Assembly: GCF_041529975.1 (NCBI RefSeq)
Contig: NZ_CP168030.1
Coordinates: 1,364,001 to 1,428,000, forward strand
Direction of reading: 5' to 3'
DNA from: Microbacterium maritypicum
GTDB lineage: Bacteria; Actinomycetota; Actinomycetes; Actinomycetales; Microbacteriaceae
DNA length: 64,000 bases
Notes under the pieces: generated by a model
Told to the model about the DNA's origin: nothing
The model's input: the letters and a program-made list of their open reading frames with translations, nothing else
Databases searched by the model: none
Position numbers and translations under genes: made by a program
Shown: one piece after another, positions 1-7,684 of the stretch
How positions within the stretch are numbered: the first letter of the stretch is position 1
Layout of the letters: each line of letters begins with the position of its first letter

Positions 1-152
1 GCAGCGGAGTGAGGCGGTCGACAGAGGGCATGGTTCCAGTATCTGGACGATCTGTCATGAATGCAAGACGTTCTGCTGCGCATCGTCCGATGATTCTCGG
101 AAGACTCGAGGGGAGGCCGATCGGCCTCACCCGACTAACGAAGGAGCATTAC

Positions 153-698
153 ATGCCCAACGTCTCTCTCATCGAACGCGAATCGGCCACCGGACCCGTC
201 AAGGAGCAGCTCGACCAGATCGCCGGCGCCTTCGGGACCGTGCCGGCGATGTTCCGCGCCGTCGCGAACTCCCCGGCTGCCCTCACGAGCATGTGGAGCG
301 CATTCGGCGCGTACGGCGGCGGCACCCTCGGTGCTGCGCTCAGTGAGCAGATCGCCGTGGCGGTCGCCGATCGCAACTCGTGCAACTACTGCCTCGCGGC
401 GCACACCGCACTCGGCAAGAAGGCCGGTCTGACGCGCGAGACGCTCGCCGCAGCACAGGTCGGCGAGTCCGACGATCCGCGCACGGCCGCCCTGCTGGCA
501 TTCGCGCTGAAGCTCGTCGACGCCCGCGGACAGGTGTCCTCGGCCGATGTCGACGCGGTCCGCGCGCAGGGGTGGAACGACGAGCAGATCGTCGAGACCA
601 TCGGCCAGGTGGCGCTGAACCTGTTCACGAACTACGTGAACATCGCGCTCGATGTGCCGGTGGACTTCCCGAGCGTGGCACTGCGCCGCGCGAGCTGA
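153..698 (+). CDS. Carboxymuconolactone decarboxylase / AhpD-like alkylhydroperoxidase family protein
   Basis: Predicted 181-aa all-helical protein of the CMD/AhpD superfamily, whose members often act as thiol peroxidases. The visible signature is Cys77-x-x-Cys80-x-x-x-His84 (NSCNYCLAAH), the redox CxxC-plus-His motif of AhpD-like proteins. The ATG at 153 is chosen because AAGGAG lies at 141-146 and the upstream in-frame residues look non-coding. It stands alone and is closed by a strong hairpin terminator shared with the convergent amidotransferase gene. Family assignment is firm; the substrate (peroxide or an aromatic lactone) cannot be told from sequence. The 152 bases before it hold no gene I can support. 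Confidence 0.88.
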   Translation: MPNVSLIERESATGPVKEQLDQIAGAFGTVPAMFRAVANSPAALTSMWSAFGAYGGGTLGAALSEQIAVAVADRNSCNYCLAAHTALGKKAGLTRETLAAAQVGESDDPRTAALLAFALKLVDARGQVSSADVDAVRAQGWNDEQIVETIGQVALNLFTNYVNIALDVPVDFPSVALRRAS

Positions 699-707
699 TC
701 TGCCGCA

Positions 708-745
708 GACGAAGGGCCGGGACCATCAGGTCCCGGCCCTTCGTC
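708..745. terminator. Bidirectional hairpin terminator between convergent genes
   Basis: Perfect 17-bp inverted repeat (GACGAAGGGCCGGGACC at 708-724, its complement at 729-745) with an ATCA loop, lying between the convergent CMD gene (stop 698) and the amidotransferase (stop 754). There is no long T tract on either side, as is common in high-GC actinobacteria. Confidence 0.85.
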
Positions 746-753
746 GTGCCGTC

Positions 754-1494
754 TCAGCTCGCGTCGGCGGAGTGCGCCGGGCTGTCGACCTCGTCCAGCC
801 AGGTGGCGATCGCGGCACGGGCGGCGGCCTCGAGTCGCGGGCCGTGGATCCTCGCCTGCTCGCGGATCGTGCGCGGGTCGATGTCGTGGTGGTGCAGCTC
901 GTGCGCGTCCCCGATGAGCCAGTTCCCGATCGTGCGGTGGTCGGCCTCCAAGTGGAACTGCAGTGCGAGCACCGTGTCGGTGGCGAACGCCTGGTTCGGG
1001 AAGTCCGGAGTGCGGGCGAGATGGCGGGCGCCCTCAGGGATGGTGAAGGCATCGCCGTGCCAGTGCAGGACGGGCAGACCGTCGAGGGGACGCAGGGGAG
1101 AGTCGAGGCCCTCGGGCGTGAGCTCGAGCGGCGCGTAGCCGATCTCCACGGACCCGGTCGGAGCGACCGCTGCTCCCATCTCCTCGGCGATGAGCTGTGC
1201 GCCCAGACAGATGCCCAACATCGCCCGGCCGTCGCGCAGCCGGTGCGCGATCGCCTCCTTCGACGCGTGCAGGAACGGATAGTGCACGGTCTCGTACACC
1301 CCGATGGGGCCACCGAGCACGATGAGCAGATCCGCGTCGTCCACCCGCTCGATGTCGATCGCCTGCACGCCGAGGTCGACGTACTCCACGCGATACCCCC
1401 GCTCGATCAGCAGCGGCTCGAGGATGCCCAGGCCTTCGAAGTGGACGTGCCGGAATGCGAGCACGGTGCGCGGCGGCGAGGACGAGGTCGTCAT
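754..1494 (-). CDS. Class I glutamine amidotransferase (GMP-synthase-like GATase domain protein)
   Basis: Stand-alone 246-aa class I glutamine amidotransferase domain. The nucleophile elbow is GICLGAQ with Cys96, and a His-x-Glu pair occurs near the C-terminus (QFHLEAD), giving the Cys-His-Glu triad. The ATG at 1494 is preferred: it overlaps the stop of the GAPDH-like gene by ATGA and has AAAGGCGG upstream, whereas the longer in-frame extension is arginine-rich and antisense to the upstream gene. The overlap implies translational coupling with the dehydrogenase. The acceptor substrate is unknown; relatives include GuaA-like domains and gamma-glutamyl hydrolases. Confidence 0.85.
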   Translation of the reverse strand: MTTSSSPPRTVLAFRHVHFEGLGILEPLLIERGYRVEYVDLGVQAIDIERVDDADLLIVLGGPIGVYETVHYPFLHASKEAIAHRLRDGRAMLGICLGAQLIAEEMGAAVAPTGSVEIGYAPLELTPEGLDSPLRPLDGLPVLHWHGDAFTIPEGARHLARTPDFPNQAFATDTVLALQFHLEADHRTIGNWLIGDAHELHHHDIDPRTIREQARIHGPRLEAAARAAIATWLDEVDSPAHSADAS

Positions 1495-2501
1495 GGAGTC
1501 CGCCTTTCTGCGACGTGTGCGACGAGTTCGGTGAGACGGTGCGAGTATCCCCACTCGTCGTCGTACCAGGCCGAGATCTTGACCTGTGAGCCGATCACGC
1601 GGATCAGTGTGGTGTCCAGAATCGACGAGTGCGGGTCGATGACCGAGTCCGAGACAGCGATCTCATCGTCGGCGCAGCGCAGGATCCCTTTGAGTCTTCC
1701 CTCCGAAGCCGTCTGGAAGGCCACTCTCACCTCGTCGGCCGTCACGGTCCGCGTCGCCGTGACGGTGAGATGCGTGATCGACCCCCTGAGCGTGGGAGCC
1801 CGCAGCGCCGTGCCCTCGAGTCGGCCGTCGAGGTGCGGGAGGACGCGGGTGACAGCCTCGGCGGCGCCGAGGCTGCTCGCGCTGATCCTCGCGTCTCGGG
1901 TTCCCGCGGGCAGCAGGTCGGCGTGCGGGATGTCTTGGACGCAGTCGTCGACGGAGCCTGCGTGGACCGTCGTCATCAGCGCCGCGTCGATCCCGAACGC
2001 GTCGTCGAACACCTGCAACACCGGCGCCAGACAGAGCGTGGTGCACGACCCGCTGGAGACGACGTGGTGCCGGTCGGGGTCGTACGATCCCTCGTTCACG
2101 CCGAGCACGAAGGTCCCGTCGTCGCCGGCAGCGGGCGACGTCAAGATCACCTTCTCGGCGCCGGCGGCGAGATGCTCCCTCGCGGTGTCCGCGCGGACGG
2201 CCTGGCCGGTCGACTCGATCACGATGTCGACGCCGAGTTCGTCCCACGGCAGGGATCGGCGGTCGTGTTCGGCGTACACCCGGATCGCGTGACCGTTGAC
2301 GAAGAGATGCTTGTCGTCATGTCGGGCCGCGGCTGTCGGCCGGCCGCTTCCCCGGTCGCTCTCGAGGAGGTCGGCGATCCCGCGAGCGCCGCGCGGGTCG
2401 TTCAGCGCGACCAGCTCCAGGTCGGACCTGCGCGTCATGAGAAGGCGGAGCTGGTTGCGCCCGATCCGCCCGAGTCCGTTGATGGCGATCTTCGTGGGCA
2501 T
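1491..2501 (-). CDS. Atypical glyceraldehyde-3-phosphate dehydrogenase-like protein
   Basis: 336-aa protein with GAPDH architecture: N-terminal Rossmann motif INGLGRIGRN, catalytic Cys153 in SSGSCTTLC and His180 in TTVHAGS, and C-terminal WYDDEWGYSHR. It departs from housekeeping GapA at normally invariant sites: SNASCTTNC becomes SSGSCTTLC, the VHAYT segment becomes VHAGS, and the following D-Q-x3-D/G-P-H segment is rewritten to DDCVQDIPH. Catalysis of an aldehyde oxidation is therefore likely, but a different substrate or a biosynthetic role is possible. It is the first gene of a two-gene operon with the amidotransferase and is divergent from yggS across a palindrome. This is probably not the glycolytic enzyme (inference). 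Confidence 0.82.
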   Translation of the reverse strand: MPTKIAINGLGRIGRNQLRLLMTRRSDLELVALNDPRGARGIADLLESDRGSGRPTAAARHDDKHLFVNGHAIRVYAEHDRRSLPWDELGVDIVIESTGQAVRADTAREHLAAGAEKVILTSPAAGDDGTFVLGVNEGSYDPDRHHVVSSGSCTTLCLAPVLQVFDDAFGIDAALMTTVHAGSVDDCVQDIPHADLLPAGTRDARISASSLGAAEAVTRVLPHLDGRLEGTALRAPTLRGSITHLTVTATRTVTADEVRVAFQTASEGRLKGILRCADDEIAVSDSVIDPHSSILDTTLIRVIGSQVKISAWYDDEWGYSHRLTELVAHVAERRTP

Positions 2502-2579
2502 GGAGTTCTTTCGGGGGTGGTGAGGATCCGGAGCGATCTGTCGGGTGTGGCGCGAGGCGATCCAGCCTCACATCAGATC

Positions 2580-2606
2580 GGCCTAAGACTATGTTAGTCT
2601 TTGGCC
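2580..2606. promoter_or_regulatory. Palindromic operator overlapping the divergent promoter region upstream of yggS
   Basis: Inverted repeat GGCCTAAGACTA (2580-2591), TGT spacer, TAGTCTTTGGCC (2595-2606); 11 of 12 arm positions pair. It ends one base before the yggS ATG at 2608 and lies 79 bp upstream of the divergent GAPDH-like gene. TATGTT at 2590-2595 could act as a -10 element inside the palindrome, which would give a nearly leaderless yggS mRNA. Repressor unknown. Confidence 0.6.
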
Positions 2607-2607
2607 T

Positions 2608-3387
2608 ATGTCAAAAATGGAACGGCCGGACGGGGCCGACGATCGATACCCCACGGCGGTCACCGTCGACGACTTCCGTTCCAACATCGCAGCGGTCCGC
2701 GCACGCATCGACGAGGCGGCCCGTCGCGCGGGGCGTCACCCGCACGACATCACGCTGCTTCCGGTGAGCAAGACCGTCCCCACCGAGCGCGTCCGGGTCG
2801 CCATCGAGTCCGGCATGCGGCTGCTCGGAGAGAACAAGGTGCAGGAGGCGGTGCGCAAGCACGGCGAGACGACCGACCTCGACGTGTCGTGGTCGATCAT
2901 CGGACATCTGCAGACCAACAAGGCACGGGACGTCGCCGCGTTCGCCGCGGAGTTCCAGGCCCTCGACCGGCTGCGTGTCGCCGAAGCGCTCGACCGGCGC
3001 CTGCAGGCGGCAGGACGCAGCCTCGACGTCTTCGTGCAGGTGAACACCTCGGCGGAGGACTCGAAGTTCGGGATGCCGCCGGAGGAACTCCCCACGTTCC
3101 TCGAGGCGCTGCCCTCGTATCAGAGCCTTCGCGTGCGCGGACTCATGACGCTCGCCATCCTGACGCCCGACGACCAGCGGGTGCGCGAGTGCTTCTCCCT
3201 CCTTCGCACGCTGCGAGACCAGGCCAGGGAAGACGCCCCCGACCTCATCGGCTCCGGCGAGCTCTCGATGGGGATGTCGGGGGACTACGAGATCGCGGTC
3301 GAGGAGGGGGCGACCTGTGTCCGTGTCGGTCAGGCGATCTTCGGCGCCCGCGCCCTTCCCGACAGCTACTACTGGCCCGAGGCCTGA
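2608..3387 (+). CDS. YggS/PLPBP family pyridoxal-5'-phosphate-binding protein
   Basis: 259-aa single-domain PLP-binding protein (alanine-racemase-like TIM barrel without the C-terminal racemase domain). Lys55 in LPVSKTVP is the PLP Schiff-base lysine; GENKVQEA and the C-terminal MGMSGDYEIAVEEGATCVRVGQAIFG are hallmark family motifs. Members maintain vitamin B6 and amino-acid homeostasis rather than catalysing a known reaction. In many bacteria yggS sits beside division genes (sepF); here it stands alone, divergent from the GAPDH-like gene. There is no Shine-Dalgarno before ATG 2608; a second ATG is at 2617, so a leaderless transcript is possible. Confidence 0.92.
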   Translation: MSKMERPDGADDRYPTAVTVDDFRSNIAAVRARIDEAARRAGRHPHDITLLPVSKTVPTERVRVAIESGMRLLGENKVQEAVRKHGETTDLDVSWSIIGHLQTNKARDVAAFAAEFQALDRLRVAEALDRRLQAAGRSLDVFVQVNTSAEDSKFGMPPEELPTFLEALPSYQSLRVRGLMTLAILTPDDQRVRECFSLLRTLRDQAREDAPDLIGSGELSMGMSGDYEIAVEEGATCVRVGQAIFGARALPDSYYWPEA

Positions 3388-3411
3388 ACCGCGACGACGT
3401 CGGCGCGGCGA

Positions 3412-3618
3412 TCAGTCGTCGGTGCGGAAACCCGCCGCCTTGTGGGTGCCGTCGCAGAACGGCTTGAGGGTCGAGAGCCCGCAGCGGCACAGCGCCACGG
3501 TGCGGCGATTCGGCTCGATCGGCTCACCGTCGGCGGTGCGCAGTTCGACGGCGCCCCGCACGAGCAGCGGTCCGTCGGGATAGGGCGTGATCGACGGCGG
3601 CTCGGTCCGGGCATTCAT
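3412..3618 (-). CDS. CDGSH iron-sulfur domain protein
   Basis: 68-aa protein with one CDGSH-type zinc-finger-like [2Fe-2S] site: Cys44, Cys46, Cys55 and His59 in C-R-C-x8-C-D-G-T-H. The 3Cys-1His set is complete. ATG 3618 overlaps the stop of the iron-containing oxidase-like gene upstream (ATGA), so the two are translationally coupled. Such a small soluble 2Fe-2S protein next to a diiron/haem-oxygenase-fold protein suggests electron transfer to that partner (inference from context). Confidence 0.92.
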   Translation of the reverse strand: MNARTEPPSITPYPDGPLLVRGAVELRTADGEPIEPNRRTVALCRCGLSTLKPFCDGTHKAAGFRTDD

Positions 3619-4667
3619 GACGCCACCCGCGGTCGGAGCGACGAGGTGCCCGCCTGCCAGGACTCCAGGATGTGTTCGCCGCCCCAACCGTCCACCGTCA
3701 GGCACGCCGCCGCGCCGAACAGGATGTCGGGCAGCAGCTCGGGGTGGTCCTCGGCGAGGCTCCCTGCGAGGTCTCGCGCGGCGATCTGCTCGTGCACCGC
3801 ATCCGCCTCGACGTGCTCCTCGAAATAGGCCGCCACATCCGGGTCGAACCCCAGACGATGCAGGCCGTCGGCATACAGGCGGCAGGGGATGGACGAGGTC
3901 ATCTCGAATGCGGCCAGGTGCCCGACGATCGCGCCGACGAGGCGGCGGTTGAGCCCGAACATCGACATCATGTTGTGCGAGGCGAGAGTGATCGCCGGCA
4001 CATCGTCGACGTACGCCCCGTACGTGGAATCGAGGCCCGCGGCACGCATCGCGCGGGCGAAGAGCTCGGCATGCACGCGCTGCGGTCGCCCGCCGCCGTA
4101 CTCGTCCGACTGGATCTCGACGAGGGCGGCCTTGGCGCGTCCCTGCAGGCGGGGGATGGCCCAGGAGTGCGGATCCGCCTCGCGCAGCGTGTACACCGAG
4201 CGCTGGATGAGGGTCTCCTCCGCCTGCTCCCTGGTGGCCTTCTTCGCGATGTGCCGCGAGAGGCTCGGTCCCGTGTCGGCGGCGGCCAGGGCGAAGAGCG
4301 CGCGGCCGACGGCGTCCACGGTCGGCTCGGGAGACTCCGGCATCGGCACCCTCGCGCGCAGCGCGCTCTCGAACGTCTCCTCGAGGATCCGGCGGGTGGT
4401 GAGAAGGGCGGGGTCCCACTCCAGGTCGGCATCGAGCTGCGGGAGCGATCCGTAGGACGAGGCGTAGAGGACGAAGAGCGCGAGCTGGATGTCGTCGTCG
4501 CGCACCACGTCAGCGCTCGCCGCCACGGCAGCGGTCGCGAGGCCCGTGTGGTCGGCGGCAGTGGTGTCGTCGCCCGTCAGGTGCGACATGACGGCGTGAC
4601 TCAGCGGCCCTCTGTCGGTGAAGGGGAGGGTTGCGGCCGGGGCGGATGCCGGGGCGGATACGGTCAT
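3615..4667 (-). CDS. Iron-containing redox enzyme family protein (haem-oxygenase-like fold)
   Basis: 350-aa mostly helical protein matching the iron-containing redox enzyme/HDO-like family. A C-terminal metal-ligand cluster is visible in YFEEHVEADAVHEQIA, with Glu and His residues spaced as in haem-oxygenase-like diiron oxidases, and another candidate Glu in LAAFEMTSS. ATG 4667 is favoured over the ATG at 4682 because GGGAG sits 9-10 nt upstream. It is the first gene of a pair with the CDGSH protein. Family members include oxidases and oxygenases of quite different substrates, so the reaction is not assigned. Confidence 0.8.
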   Translation of the reverse strand: MTVSAPASAPAATLPFTDRGPLSHAVMSHLTGDDTTAADHTGLATAAVAASADVVRDDDIQLALFVLYASSYGSLPQLDADLEWDPALLTTRRILEETFESALRARVPMPESPEPTVDAVGRALFALAAADTGPSLSRHIAKKATREQAEETLIQRSVYTLREADPHSWAIPRLQGRAKAALVEIQSDEYGGGRPQRVHAELFARAMRAAGLDSTYGAYVDDVPAITLASHNMMSMFGLNRRLVGAIVGHLAAFEMTSSIPCRLYADGLHRLGFDPDVAAYFEEHVEADAVHEQIAARDLAGSLAEDHPELLPDILFGAAACLTVDGWGGEHILESWQAGTSSLRPRVAS

Positions 4668-4830
4668 GAACAGGGCTCCCATCGGTGCGATGCTTCGTAT
4701 CCTGCCGCGTGTGGATCATCCGCTCCAGGGACTTGACGCAGACGGGCGTGCGGGGCATACGCGCCGCGGCGCGGGCGGGGTGTCGACATCCGCTCCGCAG
4801 GGGCAGTCAGCGAACCGGTACCGTGGGGGC

Positions 4831-6096
4831 ATGATCCCGGCCGTGCGCACCTTCGGGCGCCTCCTCGCACGGCACGGTCTCGCGTTGGCGGCCTGGTATC
4901 TCGCCGGCGAGGCTCTTCACGAGATCTTCGTGCAGCTCGCGGGTTTCGTAGGCGGACTCACCACGCTCGGCGGACTCCTGCTCCTGCCGCTCGCCGTGGC
5001 CGCGCGCCTGGTGTCGTACGTCGCCATGTACCTCACGGTGCAGCGGTCGCTGCCGCACAGCGCATCCGACCACCGCCCGGGCTACCGGCAATTCGCGCAG
5101 ACGACGCTGGTCGCCATCCTGCCGTTCTTCGCCTTCTATGCCGCCTGGGGAATGCTCGACGTCGACATCAAGGCGTTCTTCAACATCGCGAGCGGCATCG
5201 CCCTGCGCGACGCCAGCTACGACGCCGCCCAGGTCGGCGACCGCGGCGGCCTCATCGCGGTGGGCGTGCTGCCGGTCGCCGTGCTGGTCATCGCGCTCGT
5301 CGTGCGCGTGCTCCTCGCTCGGATCGGCGGGAGACTGCCGTCGTGGACGCTCGCGCTCGCCGCGTACGCCGAGGTGGTCTGGACCTTCATGCTCTTCACC
5401 CTGGTGGGCCAGTGGTGGGCGCAGGCCAAGGAGTGGATCGCCGAGCGAGCGGGCATCGCCTGGTTCGAGGGCATCGGCGACTGGTTCGGAGCCCACGTGC
5501 TCCCGGTGGCGACGCTGTGGGAGACGGTGCTGTGGCTGGTCGGACTGGTGGTCGCCGCGGTCGTCGTGCCCGCGGCATGGTTGACCGTGGCCGGCGTCAT
5601 CTACGGCACGACCTTCGACGCGACTCCGGCGGTGCTGGGGCGTATCGAGCAGGCGCCCCCTGGTGCGGTGTCGAACCTCGCGCGAAACCTCGCACTCCGC
5701 CTCGAAGGGCTGTGGGCGGCACTGGCCCTGATCTGGCGCGGCGGCCCCGTCGTGTTCGGCTGCACGGCACTGGCGTATGCCGTGTGGTCGTGGGCCGAGC
5801 AGGTCGGCTCGCGCGGCGTTCTGCAACTCGTCGGCGCGCACGACACCGCGTTCTGGTCGGGCTTCTTCCCGCTTCTCCTCGTCGCCGTGGCCGCCGTAGC
5901 TGAGCCGCTGCGTGTCGCGATCGTGGCGACCGCCTTCGACACCGTGGTGGGTCGCCCGGAAGCACGGATGGGCACACGCGAATCAGGGTTCGATGGGGAA
6001 GCGCGCGATCTCGTCGGTGCCGGGGATGTCGAGCACGAACGGCCCGTCGGCGTCGTCGGGGAGCAGGAACACCGCGAGGATGACGGAGGAGCCTGA
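4831..6096 (+). CDS. Polytopic integral membrane protein of unknown function
   Basis: 421-aa protein with about eight to ten hydrophobic segments, for example residues 15-35, 45-70, 95-115, 145-165, 175-200, 230-260 and 295-320. The start at 4831 is preferred because GTGGGGGC precedes it and the upstream in-frame extension is antisense to the oxidase-like gene. The final ~38 residues (from about residue 384) are charged and lie antisense to the 3' end of the convergent gene (5983-6468), so the natural stop may have been lost or the C-terminus may be non-functional. No catalytic motif recognised. Confidence 0.75.
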   Translation: MIPAVRTFGRLLARHGLALAAWYLAGEALHEIFVQLAGFVGGLTTLGGLLLLPLAVAARLVSYVAMYLTVQRSLPHSASDHRPGYRQFAQTTLVAILPFFAFYAAWGMLDVDIKAFFNIASGIALRDASYDAAQVGDRGGLIAVGVLPVAVLVIALVVRVLLARIGGRLPSWTLALAAYAEVVWTFMLFTLVGQWWAQAKEWIAERAGIAWFEGIGDWFGAHVLPVATLWETVLWLVGLVVAAVVVPAAWLTVAGVIYGTTFDATPAVLGRIEQAPPGAVSNLARNLALRLEGLWAALALIWRGGPVVFGCTALAYAVWSWAEQVGSRGVLQLVGAHDTAFWSGFFPLLLVAVAAVAEPLRVAIVATAFDTVVGRPEARMGTRESGFDGEARDLVGAGDVEHERPVGVVGEQEHREDDGGA

Positions 6097-6468
6097 CTCC
6101 TTCTGGCAGCCCGACTCGCCCTCGTCGTAGGGCACGTCGAGCACGGACCGGGCGTTGGTCCAGACGCGCGCGCCGTCGGTCTCGGCGAGGGTGAACATCC
6201 CGCATCCGGCGGACTCGCCCTCCGCCCTGGCATCGATCCGGATGCTGAGTGTCCGCGATCCCGCCGGTGCCTCGAACTCATCCCAGCGGGCGGAGTCCAG
6301 ACGGAGTGTCTGCCCGGCGACCTCGGCCCTCCCTTCTTCCGCATCCTGCACCTGCGTGCTCTTCGGGGCGGCAGGCAGCACATCGAACCAGACGTGCACA
6401 GCGATCGCGGCGGCCGCGGCCACCACGAGCGCCACCAGCGCGAAGCGCTGTGTCCGCCACCAGGTCAT
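5983..6468 (-). CDS. Membrane-anchored hypothetical protein, third gene of a three-gene operon
   Basis: 161-aa protein with one N-terminal transmembrane helix (about residues 8-28) and an extracellular domain of about 130 aa rich in beta-prone sequence with two cysteines that could form a disulfide (…GCGMF… and …SGCQKE…). ATG 6468 overlaps the stop of the upstream gene (ATGA). Its 3' end overlaps the convergent membrane-protein gene by 114 bp. Function unknown; the three adjacent proteins share the same anchored-ectodomain layout. Confidence 0.75.
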   Translation of the reverse strand: MTWWRTQRFALVALVVAAAAAIAVHVWFDVLPAAPKSTQVQDAEEGRAEVAGQTLRLDSARWDEFEAPAGSRTLSIRIDARAEGESAGCGMFTLAETDGARVWTNARSVLDVPYDEGESGCQKESGSSVILAVFLLPDDADGPFVLDIPGTDEIARFPIEP

Positions 6469-7028
6469 GGCGCCCCCAATCGCGGCTCGTCGAGTTCCCT
6501 GTCGGTCTCCTGCGGCACCTCATCGAGCGAGAGCGGGAAGGTGATGACGTCGTCGAGACGCGGCGTCGGGTACTCACCGGTGAGGCGCAGCTCTCCGTTC
6601 CCGGTCCGCAGGCCCTCCGGAAGCTCGAACGCCAGTGTCCCGACGGTGTCGGTGCCCACTCGCAGCTTGGCCCGAAGCAGCGATGTCGGCGGACGCTCGC
6701 TCGCCAGGAATACCTGCCCGTCGACCACGAGGCTGGCGACGCCGATCACGGCGTCCTCCTCCGTCGTCGGTGCGGACACGGCGAGTTCGATCACGAGCCA
6801 GTTCCCGTCAGCCTCCCACTTGTCCGCCACCGTCAATCTGTCGGCGAACGAGGTCTCCTGCACCGCGGCGATGAGGGTACGGGAAGTCGCCGTATCGTCG
6901 ACGGCCACCCTCGTGAAGAAGGGATCGGTCAGCGCATCCTCGGGCGGTGTAACCGCCGTCACCACGCCGGCCGCGAGGACGAGTGCGACACCCGCGACCC
7001 ACGGAACCCATCCGCCGCGCGCGCTCAC
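6465..7028 (-). CDS. Membrane-anchored hypothetical protein, second gene of a three-gene operon
   Basis: 187-aa protein: one N-terminal transmembrane segment (residues ~8-26, WVPWVAGVALVLAAGVV) then a soluble beta-rich ectodomain. GTG 7028 is chosen because it forms a GTGA overlap with the stop of the gene upstream; the ATG at 7076 would overlap that gene by 50 bp. Residue pattern resembles DUF4352-type ectodomains (WLVIELAVSAP, strand-turn-strand), but I cannot assign a function. Likely outward-facing accessory protein of a small membrane complex with its two neighbours. Confidence 0.75.
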   Translation of the reverse strand: MSARGGWVPWVAGVALVLAAGVVTAVTPPEDALTDPFFTRVAVDDTATSRTLIAAVQETSFADRLTVADKWEADGNWLVIELAVSAPTTEEDAVIGVASLVVDGQVFLASERPPTSLLRAKLRVGTDTVGTLAFELPEGLRTGNGELRLTGEYPTPRLDDVITFPLSLDEVPQETDRELDEPRLGAP

Positions 7029-7675
7029 GGATCGACCTCCACGGGGGTGCGGGCGATCAGGTCGGTCCGCCGCCACGTGATCGCCGACGGCGAGAGGATG
7101 ACCTGGCCGGACTGCTCCCTGGCGTCGTACACATCGAGGTGGGCTTCGTGCTCGTCCAGCGCATCGTCGGCGACGGGGAAGGCGATGCGCACGTCGGCGG
7201 GGACGCCGGGTTGCAGCACCACCGCGCGCAGCGAACCGTCCGTCCGCCAGGAGCGCGCGGTGTCGGTCACGGTCACCCCGGAGAGTTCGAGAAGCGGTGC
7301 GCTCGACGAGAGGAGCCGTGAGGCGACCTGGTCGGCCGTGCCCTCCACCCCGACCGCGCGGTCGGACAGGTTCTCCAGTCGCACCGTGACGATGAGCAGT
7401 GTCTCGCCCGGCTCCGCCTCCAGATACTGCTCCTCGACCTCGTCGGTGACCTCGGCGTCGATCACGGTCACGGTGTACAGCGAGGTGCGCACCTCGCTGC
7501 CGACGGGAACGAGCAACGGCTGCGTCGTCGCCGGAGCGAGGCCGCCGAATGCCACGAACGCGCCCAGCAGGCCGACGATCGCGACCACGACGGCCCAGAG
7601 CGGCACCGCCGCACGGCTGAAGGCACCGGAGGCGGCCTGGCGTACGGAATCGACCACTCCGCCTGTCCTCGTCAC
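7025..7675 (-). CDS. Membrane-anchored DUF4352-like hypothetical protein, first gene of a three-gene operon
   Basis: 216-aa protein with a transmembrane helix at about residues 25-48 and an ectodomain with alternating strands (TVTVIDAEVTD, ETLLIVTVRLENLSDRAV), reminiscent of the immunoglobulin-like DUF4352/telomeric-repeat-binding-like secreted fold. It leads a tightly overlapped three-gene unit (ATGA and GTGA junctions) whose other members are also single-pass anchored proteins. No enzyme motifs. Function unknown. Confidence 0.75.
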   Translation of the reverse strand: MTRTGGVVDSVRQAASGAFSRAAVPLWAVVVAIVGLLGAFVAFGGLAPATTQPLLVPVGSEVRTSLYTVTVIDAEVTDEVEEQYLEAEPGETLLIVTVRLENLSDRAVGVEGTADQVASRLLSSSAPLLELSGVTVTDTARSWRTDGSLRAVVLQPGVPADVRIAFPVADDALDEHEAHLDVYDAREQSGQVILSPSAITWRRTDLIARTPVEVDP

Positions 7676-7684
7676 GCCGTCAGC

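Noticed and set aside
1491..2501. Housekeeping glycolytic GAPDH
   Set aside because: Active-site flanks differ from GapA at normally invariant positions, and the gene is not with pgk/tpiA.
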